DNA of 64,000 nucleotides from CAYFVU01 sp964594775. GTDB lineage: Bacteria > Spirochaetota > Spirochaetia > DSM-16054 > Sediminispirochaetaceae. The position numbers and the translations under genes are program-made. The notes beneath the pieces were generated by a model. It searched no databases. It was not told where the DNA came from and saw only the letters and a program-made list of their open reading frames with translations. The stretch is taken from assembly GCA_964594775.1 (NCBI GenBank), contig CAZQNO010000009.1:4099-68098 (forward strand), given 5' to 3'. Shown here one piece after another: positions 52,346-59,750 of this stretch (its first letter is position 1; the number at the start of each line of letters is the position of its first letter).

Positions 52346-52750
52346 CTAGATTTCTTCATCGATAAGAAGTCCCATGACCTCCTGCATGCGTTCATGGAGC
52401 CTCTGAAGAGCCTCAGGGGGAATCTCCTTTATTACTTTATCGGTATCGCGGTCAAGCACCTTGACAACCACCTGCTGGAGCTGTCGGTTGACGCTGAACT
52501 TGAGTTTTCGATTAAACAGGTTGGTAAACCGAAGGATGTCGCCGAGGTACTTCTCGGGGTCCGTCGAGGAACCTTGGCTCTTCAATTTAGCCTGTGCCTC
52601 TTCCGCCGCGGCCTTTGCCTGTTTCTGCACCGTTTTTTTCTGCACGGCGAGTGCTTCTGCGGCGGAAATTTTCTGTGTCGGTTTTTTGCTCGATACCGGT
52701 GTATACCGTCGTATCGAACTGCTGCCGTATGTCGATATGTTTAATTCCAT
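52346..52750 (-). CDS. flaG: FlaG-family flagellar protein
   Basis: A 134-residue protein. The N-terminal 65 residues are Ala/Lys/Gln-rich and probably disordered. The conserved FlaG domain follows: NRKLKFSVNRQLQQVVVKVLDRDTDKVIKEIPPEALQRLHERMQE. FlaG proteins influence filament length in other bacteria. The start is the ATG at 52750 (MELNISTYG); a longer frame to 52819 crosses the flagellin terminator and has no family match. It lies downstream of the two flagellin genes and upstream of fliD on the same strand. Confidence 0.9.
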   Translation of the reverse strand: MELNISTYGSSSIRRYTPVSSKKPTQKISAAEALAVQKKTVQKQAKAAAEEAQAKLKSQGSSTDPEKYLGDILRFTNLFNRKLKFSVNRQLQQVVVKVLDRDTDKVIKEIPPEALQRLHERMQEVMGLLIDEEI

Positions 52751-52764
52751 AGTACACCTGCCTG

Positions 52765-52800
52765 GAAAAAAAGCGGAGGAGGGGCGCCGGCCCCCTCCGC
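52765..52800 (-). terminator. Intrinsic terminator after the second flagellin gene
   Basis: A GC-rich hairpin (52773-52800, arms GCGGAGG.../...CCTCCGC) followed on the minus strand by a T-run at 52772-52765. It would insulate flaG from high-level flagellin transcription. Confidence 0.8.
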
Positions 52801-52808
52801 GTCGTTGA

Positions 52809-52837
52809 GGATGAGACAACGTCCAGTGATCTCATCC
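52809..52837 (-). repeat. Hairpin in the flagellin 3' region
   Basis: An 8-bp inverted repeat, GGATGAGA (52809-52816) with TCTCATCC (52830-52837), and a 13-base loop that contains GGA on the transcribed strand. It lies between the flagellin stop and its terminator and may stabilise the mRNA. Confidence 0.6.
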
Positions 52838-52854
52838 CGCCTTTTTGACGAACC

Positions 52855-53700
52855 TTAGAGCAACTGCAGAACAGCCTGCGACTTGGTGTTGGCCTGGGCC
52901 AACATCGCGGTGCTGGACTGAGTGAGGATCTGGTTCTTCATATAGCCTACCATTTCGGCGGCCATGTCGACATCCCTAATCCTCGACTCGGCAGCGGTAA
53001 GGTTCTCCGCTGCGACGGCGACGCCATGCGAAGCCATCTCGAAACGGTTCTGGTACGCACCGAGATCGGCGCGCTGCCGGGAAACCTGTGTAAGAGCGCT
53101 GTCCAACGAACCAATGGCCATGTTGGCAGCTTCAGGGGTGGAGATGGAAATGGTATCCGTCTCACCCTGGGCTCCCTGCAATCCGAGTGCCGTTGCCGTC
53201 ATGGTTCCGATGTAGACTCTCTCGCTCTGGTCCATGTTCGCGCCCACCTGGAATTGCATAACCCTTTCTGAGTCACGGGAAAAGCTTCCGGTAAGCATGT
53301 TCATGCCGTTGAACTGCGCGTGAGAGGCGATCCGGTTGACCTCGTCTACCAGTTGGGAGACTTCGACCTGGATCTGCATACGGTCCTCGTCGGAATAAAT
53401 TCCGTTTGCGGACTGTACGGAAAGCTCTCTGAGCCGGTGGAGAATATCCTGCGTTTCCTGAAGATATCCTTCCGTTGCCTGAATGAAGGAAACACCGTTT
53501 TGGATGTTTCTTTCGGCCTGATTAAGGCCCCTGATCTGGCTGCGAAGCTTTTCCGAGACCGCGAGTCCCGACGCATCATCGCCTGCCCTGTTTATTCTCA
53601 TGCCTGAGCTAAGCTTCTCGATGTTGGTTTCCAGGGCTGAGTTCCGTACGCCGAGCTGACGGCTGGCATACAAAGCACTCATGTTGTGATTAATAATCAT
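52855..53700 (-). CDS. flaB: FlaB-type flagellin, downstream copy
   Basis: A 281-residue flagellar filament core protein. It consists essentially of the D0/D1 domains: MIINHNMSALYASRQLGVRN at the N-terminus, KLSSGMRINRAGDDASGLAVSEKLRSQIRGLNQA, IQVEVSQLVDEVNRIASHAQFNGMNMLTG, and the C-terminal helix NQILTQSSTAMLAQANTKSQAVLQLL. The short length, with no variable surface domain, is typical of spirochaete periplasmic FlaB. The leader has AAGGAGG and a hairpin with a GGA loop (likely CsrA site). Numbering relative to other species is not possible from sequence alone. Confidence 0.96.
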   Translation of the reverse strand: MIINHNMSALYASRQLGVRNSALETNIEKLSSGMRINRAGDDASGLAVSEKLRSQIRGLNQAERNIQNGVSFIQATEGYLQETQDILHRLRELSVQSANGIYSDEDRMQIQVEVSQLVDEVNRIASHAQFNGMNMLTGSFSRDSERVMQFQVGANMDQSERVYIGTMTATALGLQGAQGETDTISISTPEAANMAIGSLDSALTQVSRQRADLGAYQNRFEMASHGVAVAAENLTAAESRIRDVDMAAEMVGYMKNQILTQSSTAMLAQANTKSQAVLQLL

Positions 53701-53704
53701 ATAA

Positions 53705-53742
53705 CCCTCCTTGATTTCTCACTAGGAGCAATCCTTGCTCCT
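53705..53742 (-). promoter_or_regulatory. Predicted CsrA-binding leader of the downstream flagellin gene
   Basis: On the transcribed strand a hairpin with arms AGGAGCAA and TTGCTCCT (53742-53735 and 53731-53724) presents GGA in its loop within AAGGA. Eleven bases later comes the ribosome-binding site AAGGAGG, a second ANGGA match. The two GGA motifs are 24 nt apart. Confidence 0.6.
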
Positions 53743-53814
53743 GTTCACATATCCGGTGGAGATCGGACGGCCGTGTGCGCCCCGTGCCGATTAGTTCCAC
53801 ATTGTAGGGAGAAA

Positions 53815-53839
53815 GTTCCGACCCTTAACGGGCCGGAAC
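53815..53839 (-). terminator. Terminator-like hairpin between the two flagellin genes
   Basis: Arms GTTCCGACCC (53815-53824) and GGGCCGGAAC (53830-53839), 5-base loop, then TTTCT on the minus strand. The weak T-tail suggests partial read-through into the second flagellin gene. Confidence 0.55.
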
Positions 53840-53915
53840 ATCCCCTTACATCGATACGCTCACATAGGAGGGTACGTTTTCAAAGAACAACAGTCTCCAC
53901 TATAAATATAGCGCG

Positions 53916-54776
53916 CTATCCGAACAGTTGCAAGACCGTTTGTGTCTTTGTGTTGGCCTGGGCCAGCATGGCGGTTCCCGACTGTACGAGGATCTGGTTT
54001 TTCGTGTACTCAACCATCTCTCTGGCCATGTCTACGTCGCGAATCCGTGATTCGGCGGCCTGCAGGTTTTCCGCGGCCACATCGATCCCGCGAACCGCAT
54101 GATCGAGCCGGTTCTGGTAGGCGCCGAGGTCCGCTCTCTGCTTGTTGATCTTCTTCAGAGCCGCGTCGAGGGTGCCGATCGCCCGGTTGGCTTCCTCCGG
54201 AGTCTCAATGGTGATAATGTCGTTGGTCGCGCCCTGCTTGAGGGCGAGAGCCTCTGAAGTCATGGTGCCGATGTAGACTCGTTCGCGCTGGTCCATGTTG
54301 GCGCCGATGTGAAACCACATAGATGCGGTAACGCTGTTCTCTCCCGTTTCATTTGCAAAACGGCCGGTAAGCATGTTCATGCCGTTGAACTGAGCGTGGC
54401 TGGCGATCCTGTCCACTTCGTCGACGAGCTGGCTGACCTCGACCTGGATCTGCATTCTGTCTTCGTCGGAATAGATGCCGTTTGCCGCCTGGACGGCCAG
54501 TTCCCGCATTCTGTGCAGAATATCCTGACTCTCCTGCAGATAGCCTTCCGTGCTCTGGATGAAGGAGATACCGTTTGCCGCGTTTCTCGATGCCTGGTTG
54601 AGTCCGCCGATCTGGGAGCGCATCTTTTCCGATACGGCCAATCCGGAGGCATCGTCGCCCGCGCGGTTGATGCGCAGACCCGAGGACAGTTTCTCGATGT
54701 TCCTCTGTACCTCGTTGTTGGTGACTTTCAGCTTGTTGTGCGCGAATATCGCACTCATGTTGTGATTGATAATCAT
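53916..54776 (-). CDS. flaB: FlaB-type flagellin, upstream copy
   Basis: A 286-residue paralogue of the neighbouring flagellin with the same D0/D1 layout: MIINHNMSAIFAHNKLKVTN, KLSSGLRINRAGDDASGLAVSEKMRSQIGGLNQA, HAQFNGMNMLTGRF and the end helix NQILVQSGTAMLAQANTKTQTVLQLFG. It differs by a few inserted residues after the LTGRF motif (ANETGENSV). Spirochaete filaments mix several FlaB proteins. The leader repeats the hairpin-plus-AAGGAGG arrangement of the other copy. Confidence 0.96.
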   Translation of the reverse strand: MIINHNMSAIFAHNKLKVTNNEVQRNIEKLSSGLRINRAGDDASGLAVSEKMRSQIGGLNQASRNAANGISFIQSTEGYLQESQDILHRMRELAVQAANGIYSDEDRMQIQVEVSQLVDEVDRIASHAQFNGMNMLTGRFANETGENSVTASMWFHIGANMDQRERVYIGTMTSEALALKQGATNDIITIETPEEANRAIGTLDAALKKINKQRADLGAYQNRLDHAVRGIDVAAENLQAAESRIRDVDMAREMVEYTKNQILVQSGTAMLAQANTKTQTVLQLFG

Positions 54777-54781
54777 GAATT

Positions 54782-54815
54782 CCTCCTTGAATTCGTATGG
54801 AGCTTCCCTGCTCCA
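54782..54815 (-). promoter_or_regulatory. Predicted CsrA-binding leader of the upstream flagellin gene
   Basis: Hairpin arms TGGAGC and GCTCCA (54815-54810 and 54803-54798) enclose the loop AGGGAA, an ANGGA match. The ribosome-binding site AAGGAGG follows ten bases later, and the GGA motifs are 21 nt apart. The stem sequence differs from that of the other flagellin leader but the layout is the same. Confidence 0.6.
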
Positions 54816-55088
54816 CTTTATCTCACGGGACTCTTCGACGAAGCTTTCCCGTACTGCATCAGCATCGGCGGCAGGAGCGAAGAAAAATTACTTTTTTCTC
54901 AGCAATCCTAAAGTTTCGCCGATATTCATACTAAAGGGGTAGAAGCGGCTCTTAGCCTTGTTTTCCGCGGATGCTTCTTCCTCATTCATAAGTTTCGGCA
55001 ACCCGCTATATAAACTTTACCAAAAATCGATTTTTTTCCGGAAATTTCCAAAAAAAGAGAAGGGCCGGTCGAAACGCGGTGAGGGGAT
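54816..55088. other. Non-coding stretch upstream of flaB
   Basis: This is part of the longest gap between genes in the window (54777-55218). It has no credible reading frame on either strand. Visible contents are the flagellin leader hairpin, two sigma-28-like promoter candidates and the structured RNA/terminator block at 55089-55188. Confidence 0.7.
54992..55019 (-). promoter_or_regulatory. Sigma-28-like promoter upstream of flaB
   Basis: Minus strand TAAAGTTT (55019-55012, exact -35 of the extended FliA consensus) and GCCGAAAC (54999-54992); TAAA to GCCG spacing is 16. It predicts a leader of about 210 bases. A second, weaker candidate with GCCGATGC at 54869-54862 would give about 80 bases. 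Confidence 0.45.
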
Positions 55089-55122
55089 AAAAAAAGGGGC
55101 TGCCTACGAATAGGACAGCCCC
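55089..55122 (-). terminator. Strong intrinsic terminator with TTCG loop
   Basis: On the minus strand an 11-bp stem (GGGGCTG...CAGCCCC, 55122-55096, one bulged T) closed by TTCG, followed by seven T (55095-55089). It ends transcription of the PEGA-like gene or of a small RNA starting near 55190. Confidence 0.85.
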
Positions 55123-55188
55123 AGTGGGTTAGGTGTCGGGGCAGTATATAGTAAACTGGGAGGGGAACTATACCACTACTCCCGACAC
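55123..55188 (-). ncRNA. Candidate structured small RNA or 3' UTR element
   Basis: GTGTCGGG (55188-55181 on the minus strand) pairs perfectly with CCCGACAC (55140-55133). Inside, GGTATAGT and ACTATATAC arms extend the hairpin. The terminator at 55122-55089 follows directly. The whole would be a transcript of about 100 bases. No known RNA family was recognised; it may equally be a structured tail of the PEGA-like mRNA. Confidence 0.35.
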
Positions 55189-55218
55189 GTTTATTATCGT
55201 CTATGGCTTTTAGAAACC

Positions 55219-56205
55219 TTAACGTTCATTTACAAGAATATCAAAAAAAAGCGCTACTTTGTAGGTCTCTCCGCCGTTAAAACGAATCTTTTTGCTCAGA
55301 GAGTAGTCTCCTAACTGAACGAGCACGACGTGTTCTCCCGGTTCGGCGGTAAACGCTTCGAACTCTTGCGGTGAAACGAGCTCTCCGTCAAAGAATATCT
55401 GGGCCTCTTCGGGGGCCTCGAAGTTCACGAAGACCTTCGCCGGTTCAAGATCGACCCGCACCTCGGTCCGCTCGGCCTGTTCTATGCCGAAGGTGGTCTT
55501 ATACGGGACGGTGAGGGGAGAACTCACTTCCAGCTCATGAACTCCCGTTGAAACGATGTAGCTCTCCTTTCCGGGTGGAAAGTTCTCCCCGTCAATCTTT
55601 ATCACCAGGTCGGAACGTTCGAACTCTTCGGGAAGAATGAGCGAGAGGGTGCCGAGGTCGCGGAGAACGGGGCGTATGATAAAGTCGAAAGGGGCGGAGG
55701 AGACAGTTCCCGGAATTCCCTTCATAACCGGATCGATGCGGAGAAGAAGGGGAAACTCCTCCATGGAGAGGGGAGGATCTACGACGGTCAATCCGACTCC
55801 TGAGGGTTTCCACGTCTTCCTTCCGGTGATGGGGATGCTTATGTAGAGGGTCTTTCCGATGGGAAAGGCCTTGCGCAAAGTCTCATTTCCCGAGTATTGT
55901 CTGAGCTCCGTTGAAGGCTGAGGAGAGAGACCGGAAAAAATTCTAAAGAGAAAACTTTCTCTAAACTCCATTACCGATGAGGGAACGGAAAGGCGGATCT
56001 CCAGACCCTTGATAAAGGGGGAATCGGCGAGATCAATGGCAACGAGCTGATGGATCTTGAGGCTGCCGCGGGTTTCTTCTTTTTCAATGACGGCATAGAC
56101 CTCATGAACCGTGCCTTGTATCCTCTCGGAAAAGAGCTCCGGTGCAAGAATCAGCCCGGCGGCGAGGAGGAGTAAAATAAATCGAATGCTCGTTTTTCCG
56201 ACCAT
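55219..56205 (-). CDS. Secreted protein with PEGA-like C-terminal region
   Basis: A 328-residue exported protein; the signal peptide is RFILLLLAAGLILAPELFS. The middle is strand-rich with no motif that I recognise. The last 70 residues, including AQIFFDGELVSP and EPGEHVVLVQLGDYSLSKKIRF, resemble the PEGA surface/periplasmic domain. It is the last gene of the leftward envelope cluster and starts 9 bp after the M23 peptidase stop. Function unknown; binding to peptidoglycan or envelope partners is a reasonable guess. Confidence 0.75.
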   Translation of the reverse strand: MVGKTSIRFILLLLAAGLILAPELFSERIQGTVHEVYAVIEKEETRGSLKIHQLVAIDLADSPFIKGLEIRLSVPSSVMEFRESFLFRIFSGLSPQPSTELRQYSGNETLRKAFPIGKTLYISIPITGRKTWKPSGVGLTVVDPPLSMEEFPLLLRIDPVMKGIPGTVSSAPFDFIIRPVLRDLGTLSLILPEEFERSDLVIKIDGENFPPGKESYIVSTGVHELEVSSPLTVPYKTTFGIEQAERTEVRVDLEPAKVFVNFEAPEEAQIFFDGELVSPQEFEAFTAEPGEHVVLVQLGDYSLSKKIRFNGGETYKVALFFDILVNER

Positions 56206-56213
56206 GTTTTTCC

Positions 56214-57176
56214 CTAACGTATCATCTCGGAAGGATCCCAGGATTCTCCCGATTTACGAATTTCGAAATGCAGGTGGGGACCTGTAGAGATCCCGGTGTT
56301 TCCCACTAATCCAATTATAGTACCTGTACCTACCGTTGTCCCCCCTTTTACTAGAATTTTTTCAAGATGGCCATAAATTGTGCGAAAACCGTTGGAGTGG
56401 GAAATTACGACGTAGCGGCCGAGGACAGTGTTAAAACCGATGCTCGTTACCTCGCCCTTCCACGAGGCGAATACCTCCGTCCCGGTGGGGGCGGCGATGT
56501 CGATTCCGTGGTGAAAGTGTACGGTGTCGGTAAAGGGACTGCGGCGGGGGCCATAAGGGCTGCTGATAATGCCGTCGGGGAGGGGGAAACGAAAGAGGAC
56601 CTGGAGGAAAAAGGCGCGCTCCACCGGATGAAAGCGTTCTCCGGACAGGAAGAAGAGGGACCTTCTGCCGAATTTCGGACTGCGGATTACGATCTGTTCC
56701 CCCTTTTTATCCGCCTCCTGACGCCATGAAACCATGAGTTTTTCGAGATCCGTGCGGGGCTGGAGAGGAACAAAAATTCCGGGAGTGTTGGGTATGAGTA
56801 GTTCCTTCCCCTCCTCGATGTCCTGGGGACCGGAGAAGGAGTTCAGCAGAGCAATGCTCTCGTAGGGGAGATTACAACGTGAGGCGAGGCTGAAGAGGGT
56901 GTCCTCCTCAGCCGGCCGATAGGAGAAGATACCGAAGGGGGGAGGTGCATCTCCCGCGGCGCTGAGCCTGTAGTAATCGTCGATGTCCGCCATTGCTTGG
57001 CGAAAGAGGGGATCGTCGCGGTTGAGGCTGAGTATTTGCGGATATCCGCTTTCGCCGACGGCGGGCCAGGGACAGCAAAAAAGAAGGATAAGAGGGAGAA
57101 TGAGAAGGAGGAGAGGTGCCGGCACATCGCAGACTGCAGGGCTCCATGAAAATGCCGTTCGAGAGCGAGGGCACAT
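56214..57176 (-). CDS. LysM/M23-family peptidoglycan endopeptidase
   Basis: A 320-residue exported protein. After an N-terminal signal or anchor (LLLLILPLILLFCCPWPAVG) and a LysM-like segment (EEDTLFSLASRCNLPYESIALLNSF), the lysostaphin-type M23 domain occupies residues 190-315. Zinc ligands are H in HFHHGIDIAAP and the HLHFEIRK motif, with the GRYVVISHSNGFRTIYGHL strand between. All catalytic residues appear present. The ATG overlaps the stop of the membrane gene (TAATG) and has GGGGGA upstream. Confidence 0.88.
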   Translation of the reverse strand: MCPRSRTAFSWSPAVCDVPAPLLLLILPLILLFCCPWPAVGESGYPQILSLNRDDPLFRQAMADIDDYYRLSAAGDAPPPFGIFSYRPAEEDTLFSLASRCNLPYESIALLNSFSGPQDIEEGKELLIPNTPGIFVPLQPRTDLEKLMVSWRQEADKKGEQIVIRSPKFGRRSLFFLSGERFHPVERAFFLQVLFRFPLPDGIISSPYGPRRSPFTDTVHFHHGIDIAAPTGTEVFASWKGEVTSIGFNTVLGRYVVISHSNGFRTIYGHLEKILVKGGTTVGTGTIIGLVGNTGISTGPHLHFEIRKSGESWDPSEMIR

Positions 57177-57604
57177 TAGTTCCCCCTAAAAAAGACCAGC
57201 CCCAGCAAAAGAACGGCTGCAATGGCAAAAAGAAGCGATAGAGCGGGCCGGCCGGCCGAAAAGAGACTCATGACGCCGTAGAGAAGCACGAGGAGGAGAA
57301 GGAAGCTCCCCAGCTTCTTCAAGGGGGTGAGAATGATCTGCACAGAGGAGAGTCCGGCCGTTCGTTTTTGCCTTATCGCTGCCGAAATCCGATGAAAGAT
57401 GAGGAAAATGACGACGGCGGTGACCGCAAGGACCATGACGAGGGTGAAGCTTTCGGCACCATGTACGGCCCAGTACCAGAGAGGGAAGGTGAATACCAGG
57501 CTTAGCACGGCGAGAGAGAGGAGAAAGAGCGTAAGCCTGAGGGCGCCGTTAAAGACGGAAACGTAGCCCCGGAGGATTCTGCCGAATATTCCCGTGTTAC
57601 TCAT
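57176..57604 (-). CDS. Small polytopic membrane protein, unknown function
   Basis: A 142-residue hydrophobic protein with about four membrane spans (around residues 20-45, 52-70, 90-112 and 118-138) and a basic cytosolic loop HRISAAIRQKRT in the middle. I recognise no family. It is co-transcribed with the TPR lipoprotein upstream and the M23 peptidase downstream (1-bp overlap), so an envelope role is likely. Confidence 0.75.
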   Translation of the reverse strand: MSNTGIFGRILRGYVSVFNGALRLTLFLLSLAVLSLVFTFPLWYWAVHGAESFTLVMVLAVTAVVIFLIFHRISAAIRQKRTAGLSSVQIILTPLKKLGSFLLLLVLLYGVMSLFSAGRPALSLLFAIAAVLLLGLVFFRGN

Positions 57605-57622
57605 TCTTCCTCACAAGAGCAG

Positions 57623-58612
57623 CTATTCGGTGAGCGGGGAACCGAGGGTCTCTTTATCGATAAGGGACACGGCACCCGCTTCACGGAGGTACTCTATCAC
57701 TTTTTTCTTCCCGTCCTCAAGCGCGAGGGAGTCGTAGATTCGATAGGCGCGGAGGTAGTAGTGAGCCCCTGTCTCATTGTTTCCGGTTTTTCGAGCGATA
57801 TGGCCGAGGGCGAGGAGATCCTGTGCGATACCGAGGCTGTTCTCCACCTTTTTGTCGAGGCGAAGAGCATTGAGCCCGTGGGCCCGGGCCGTTTGATAGT
57901 CTTTCTGCTGAGACGCCAGGGATGAGAGCATGTAGTGGTTCGTCGCCATCTCCTGAAAACGGTCGGCCTTCTCGTTCAGCTCCAAGGCCCGTTCCAGGTC
58001 GTTTTGTGACGCTTCGTATTCGCCCCTGTTCTTATAGACGCCGCCGCGGTTGTGCAGGAGAACCGCCAGTTCCCGCGGGTTATCGAGCTTCGTGGCGAGA
58101 TCGATTCCCCTGTTGAACTCCCGCAGCGCCGTCTGGGGGTCATCTTTGCGCAGGGCTAGTTCTCCCCGGTTGTTGTAGGTTTCCGCCTTCAGCAGGGCGA
58201 GTTCGTAGGCCGAAACAGCTCCTTCCCGCTCGATCCCTTCCACCACCTGTATCGCCGCGGCAAAGGCCTCTTCGCTTCGGGATACGGTTCCGGCGGCGAG
58301 GTATACCTTGCCGAGGCTGTTGTAGGCCCTGACCATGCCGGGTCGATCGTCCACCCGTTTGTAGTACTCAAGCGAAAAGAGGTACATCTCTTCCGCTTCC
58401 TTCAGTCGGCCCTGCCGATAGAATTTGTTGCCGAAGACCGCGTATTCCGATGCCGCGGCGCTGATTTCCCTCTTAGGCAGCTGCTCCTTTGGGGCGGAGC
58501 TGCAGGAGCCCAAGGCGGAGAGGAGTACGAGAACGGCGAGACAGAAGGAAAGCTTATGGACGGATTTGGCTTTCAGCCGGCCGATTAATCTCCCTCTTCG
58601 TTTCGCTCTCAT
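57623..58612 (-). CDS. TPR-repeat lipoprotein
   Basis: A 329-residue protein. The lipobox is ALGSC (Cys at about residue 37), after a basic n-region. The mature part contains about six TPR units, for example EYAVFGNKFYRQGRLKEAEEMYLFSLEYY, AYNSLGKVYLAAGTVSRSEEAFAAAI and YNNRGELALRKDDPQTALREFNRGI. Likely a scaffold in the periplasm. ATG at 58612 overlaps the MCE stop by one base and has GAGGAG upstream. Linked to the Mla-type transporter genes, so it may be an accessory part of that system. Confidence 0.85.
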   Translation of the reverse strand: MRAKRRGRLIGRLKAKSVHKLSFCLAVLVLLSALGSCSSAPKEQLPKREISAAASEYAVFGNKFYRQGRLKEAEEMYLFSLEYYKRVDDRPGMVRAYNSLGKVYLAAGTVSRSEEAFAAAIQVVEGIEREGAVSAYELALLKAETYNNRGELALRKDDPQTALREFNRGIDLATKLDNPRELAVLLHNRGGVYKNRGEYEASQNDLERALELNEKADRFQEMATNHYMLSSLASQQKDYQTARAHGLNALRLDKKVENSLGIAQDLLALGHIARKTGNNETGAHYYLRAYRIYDSLALEDGKKKVIEYLREAGAVSLIDKETLGSPLTE

Positions 58613-59667
58613 CAAAACTCCTCATCCCGGTAACCCTGAAAGGTCGACGGGGTGGGATAGTCTTCGGTGATGCCCTTTCTCAGCAGTGGATTGTTTGACA
58701 ATCCTTCGAGGACATTTTCTCCCTCGTCGATGGCCGACTTCCCCTTCTCGATAAGAGTGCTTATCTGAGGTTTCTGTTCGTTGATGTAGACCGAGAGGCT
58801 GGAGAACTCGGCGGCGATGACCTCGAGTTCGGCGACGATGGAGGTAATGCTGTTGTACAGCTCCTCGTCGTTGAAGAGCATCCCCACCGATCCCTCGTCT
58901 CCTAAGAGCTTGGCCACCAATCCCTGGGTTTCGGTGAGTTCTGCGGTGGTCTTCTCTATGTTCGCCGTGATCCCGGCGGTGTTGGCGATCACGGGCGAGA
59001 TTTCATCGGTCATCTGCGCGAGGGTCACGTTGACCTGTTGAAGAAGAGTCTCTGTTTCTCTGAGCATTCGGGCCAAGGGACCTTTGTCGGTGCCTTTGAG
59101 CGTTCCGTCTACCGTCCGGAGAATGCTGTTGACGGACTTGATCGTGTCGTGGGTGGAGTCGAGCATGGGACCTATCCGGTCTATGATGTCGGAGGCCGCG
59201 TCGGCCTTCTGCGGCATCTCGACGAGACCGCGCGCCACCAGACGCCGACCTTCCTCGAAATCGAGGGAGGGGATGTAAGCGCCTTCGGGCAGAAGCTCGC
59301 CACCCGGTTTACCGGGGTGGAAGGTGAGTCCTCCGCCTCCTATGCCGATGGGGCTGGTGGTGAGTTCTATGACGGAAAAACGGCGTACCCTGTTGTAGTA
59401 GGTGTCGAACACATGAAAGTCGATCGCCACCGAGTTGTCCGGAGAGAGGACTACCGTATCGACCGCGCCGATCTTGAAGCCCTTGAGCTTTATCGCCATG
59501 CCGCGGGTCAGCCCTTCGCCCGATTCGAAGCGGCTCACAAAGGCATAGTCCTTCTTGAACCAGCGCTGATTGATTCCCATAAAGATAAGAATGCCCGCCA
59601 AAGATACGAAGGCGATGATCACGAAGAGGCCGACGATCTGTTCTGCGTAGCGAATTCGAAACTTCAT
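58612..59667 (-). CDS. MCE-domain protein (MlaD-like)
   Basis: A 351-residue protein. One N-terminal membrane span (IVGLFVIIAFVSLAGILIFMG) is followed by an MCE domain at residues 35-120 (FVSRFESGEGLTRGMAIKLKGFKIGAVDTVVL), then a long coiled-coil/helical tail. MCE proteins are the periplasmic substrate-binding subunits of MlaFEDB-type lipid transporters. The tail is longer than in MlaD and may bridge the periplasm. Permease and ATPase genes lie directly upstream; this gene has its own near-leaderless promoter. Confidence 0.9.
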   Translation of the reverse strand: MKFRIRYAEQIVGLFVIIAFVSLAGILIFMGINQRWFKKDYAFVSRFESGEGLTRGMAIKLKGFKIGAVDTVVLSPDNSVAIDFHVFDTYYNRVRRFSVIELTTSPIGIGGGGLTFHPGKPGGELLPEGAYIPSLDFEEGRRLVARGLVEMPQKADAASDIIDRIGPMLDSTHDTIKSVNSILRTVDGTLKGTDKGPLARMLRETETLLQQVNVTLAQMTDEISPVIANTAGITANIEKTTAELTETQGLVAKLLGDEGSVGMLFNDEELYNSITSIVAELEVIAAEFSSLSVYINEQKPQISTLIEKGKSAIDEGENVLEGLSNNPLLRKGITEDYPTPSTFQGYRDEEF

Positions 59668-59673
59668 GCTTCT

Positions 59674-59705
59674 AGTATACTACGAGAGCCGGAGATTCTA
59701 GTCAA
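59674..59705 (-). promoter_or_regulatory. Promoter of the MCE gene, near-leaderless
   Basis: Minus strand TTGACT (59705-59700), 17-bp spacer, TAGTAT (59682-59677), or alternatively TATACT (59679-59674). Predicted +1 lies between 59670 and 59667, at or within three bases of the ATG at 59667. Confidence 0.5.
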
Positions 59706-59750
59706 ACAATAATGACAAATTTTCGGCATTTTCGGCAGTTTTGGGGGTGC

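Noticed and set aside
54908..54925. TAAAGTTT followed almost directly by GCCGATAT on the plus strand
   Set aside because: Both sigma-28 boxes are present but only one base apart, so they cannot work as one promoter, and no plus-strand gene lies downstream.
57097..57176. Shorter start for the M23 peptidase after the Cys-rich N-terminus
   Set aside because: The ATG at 57176 is coupled to the upstream stop and has GGGGG at the right distance. The Cys residues are in or before the signal segment.
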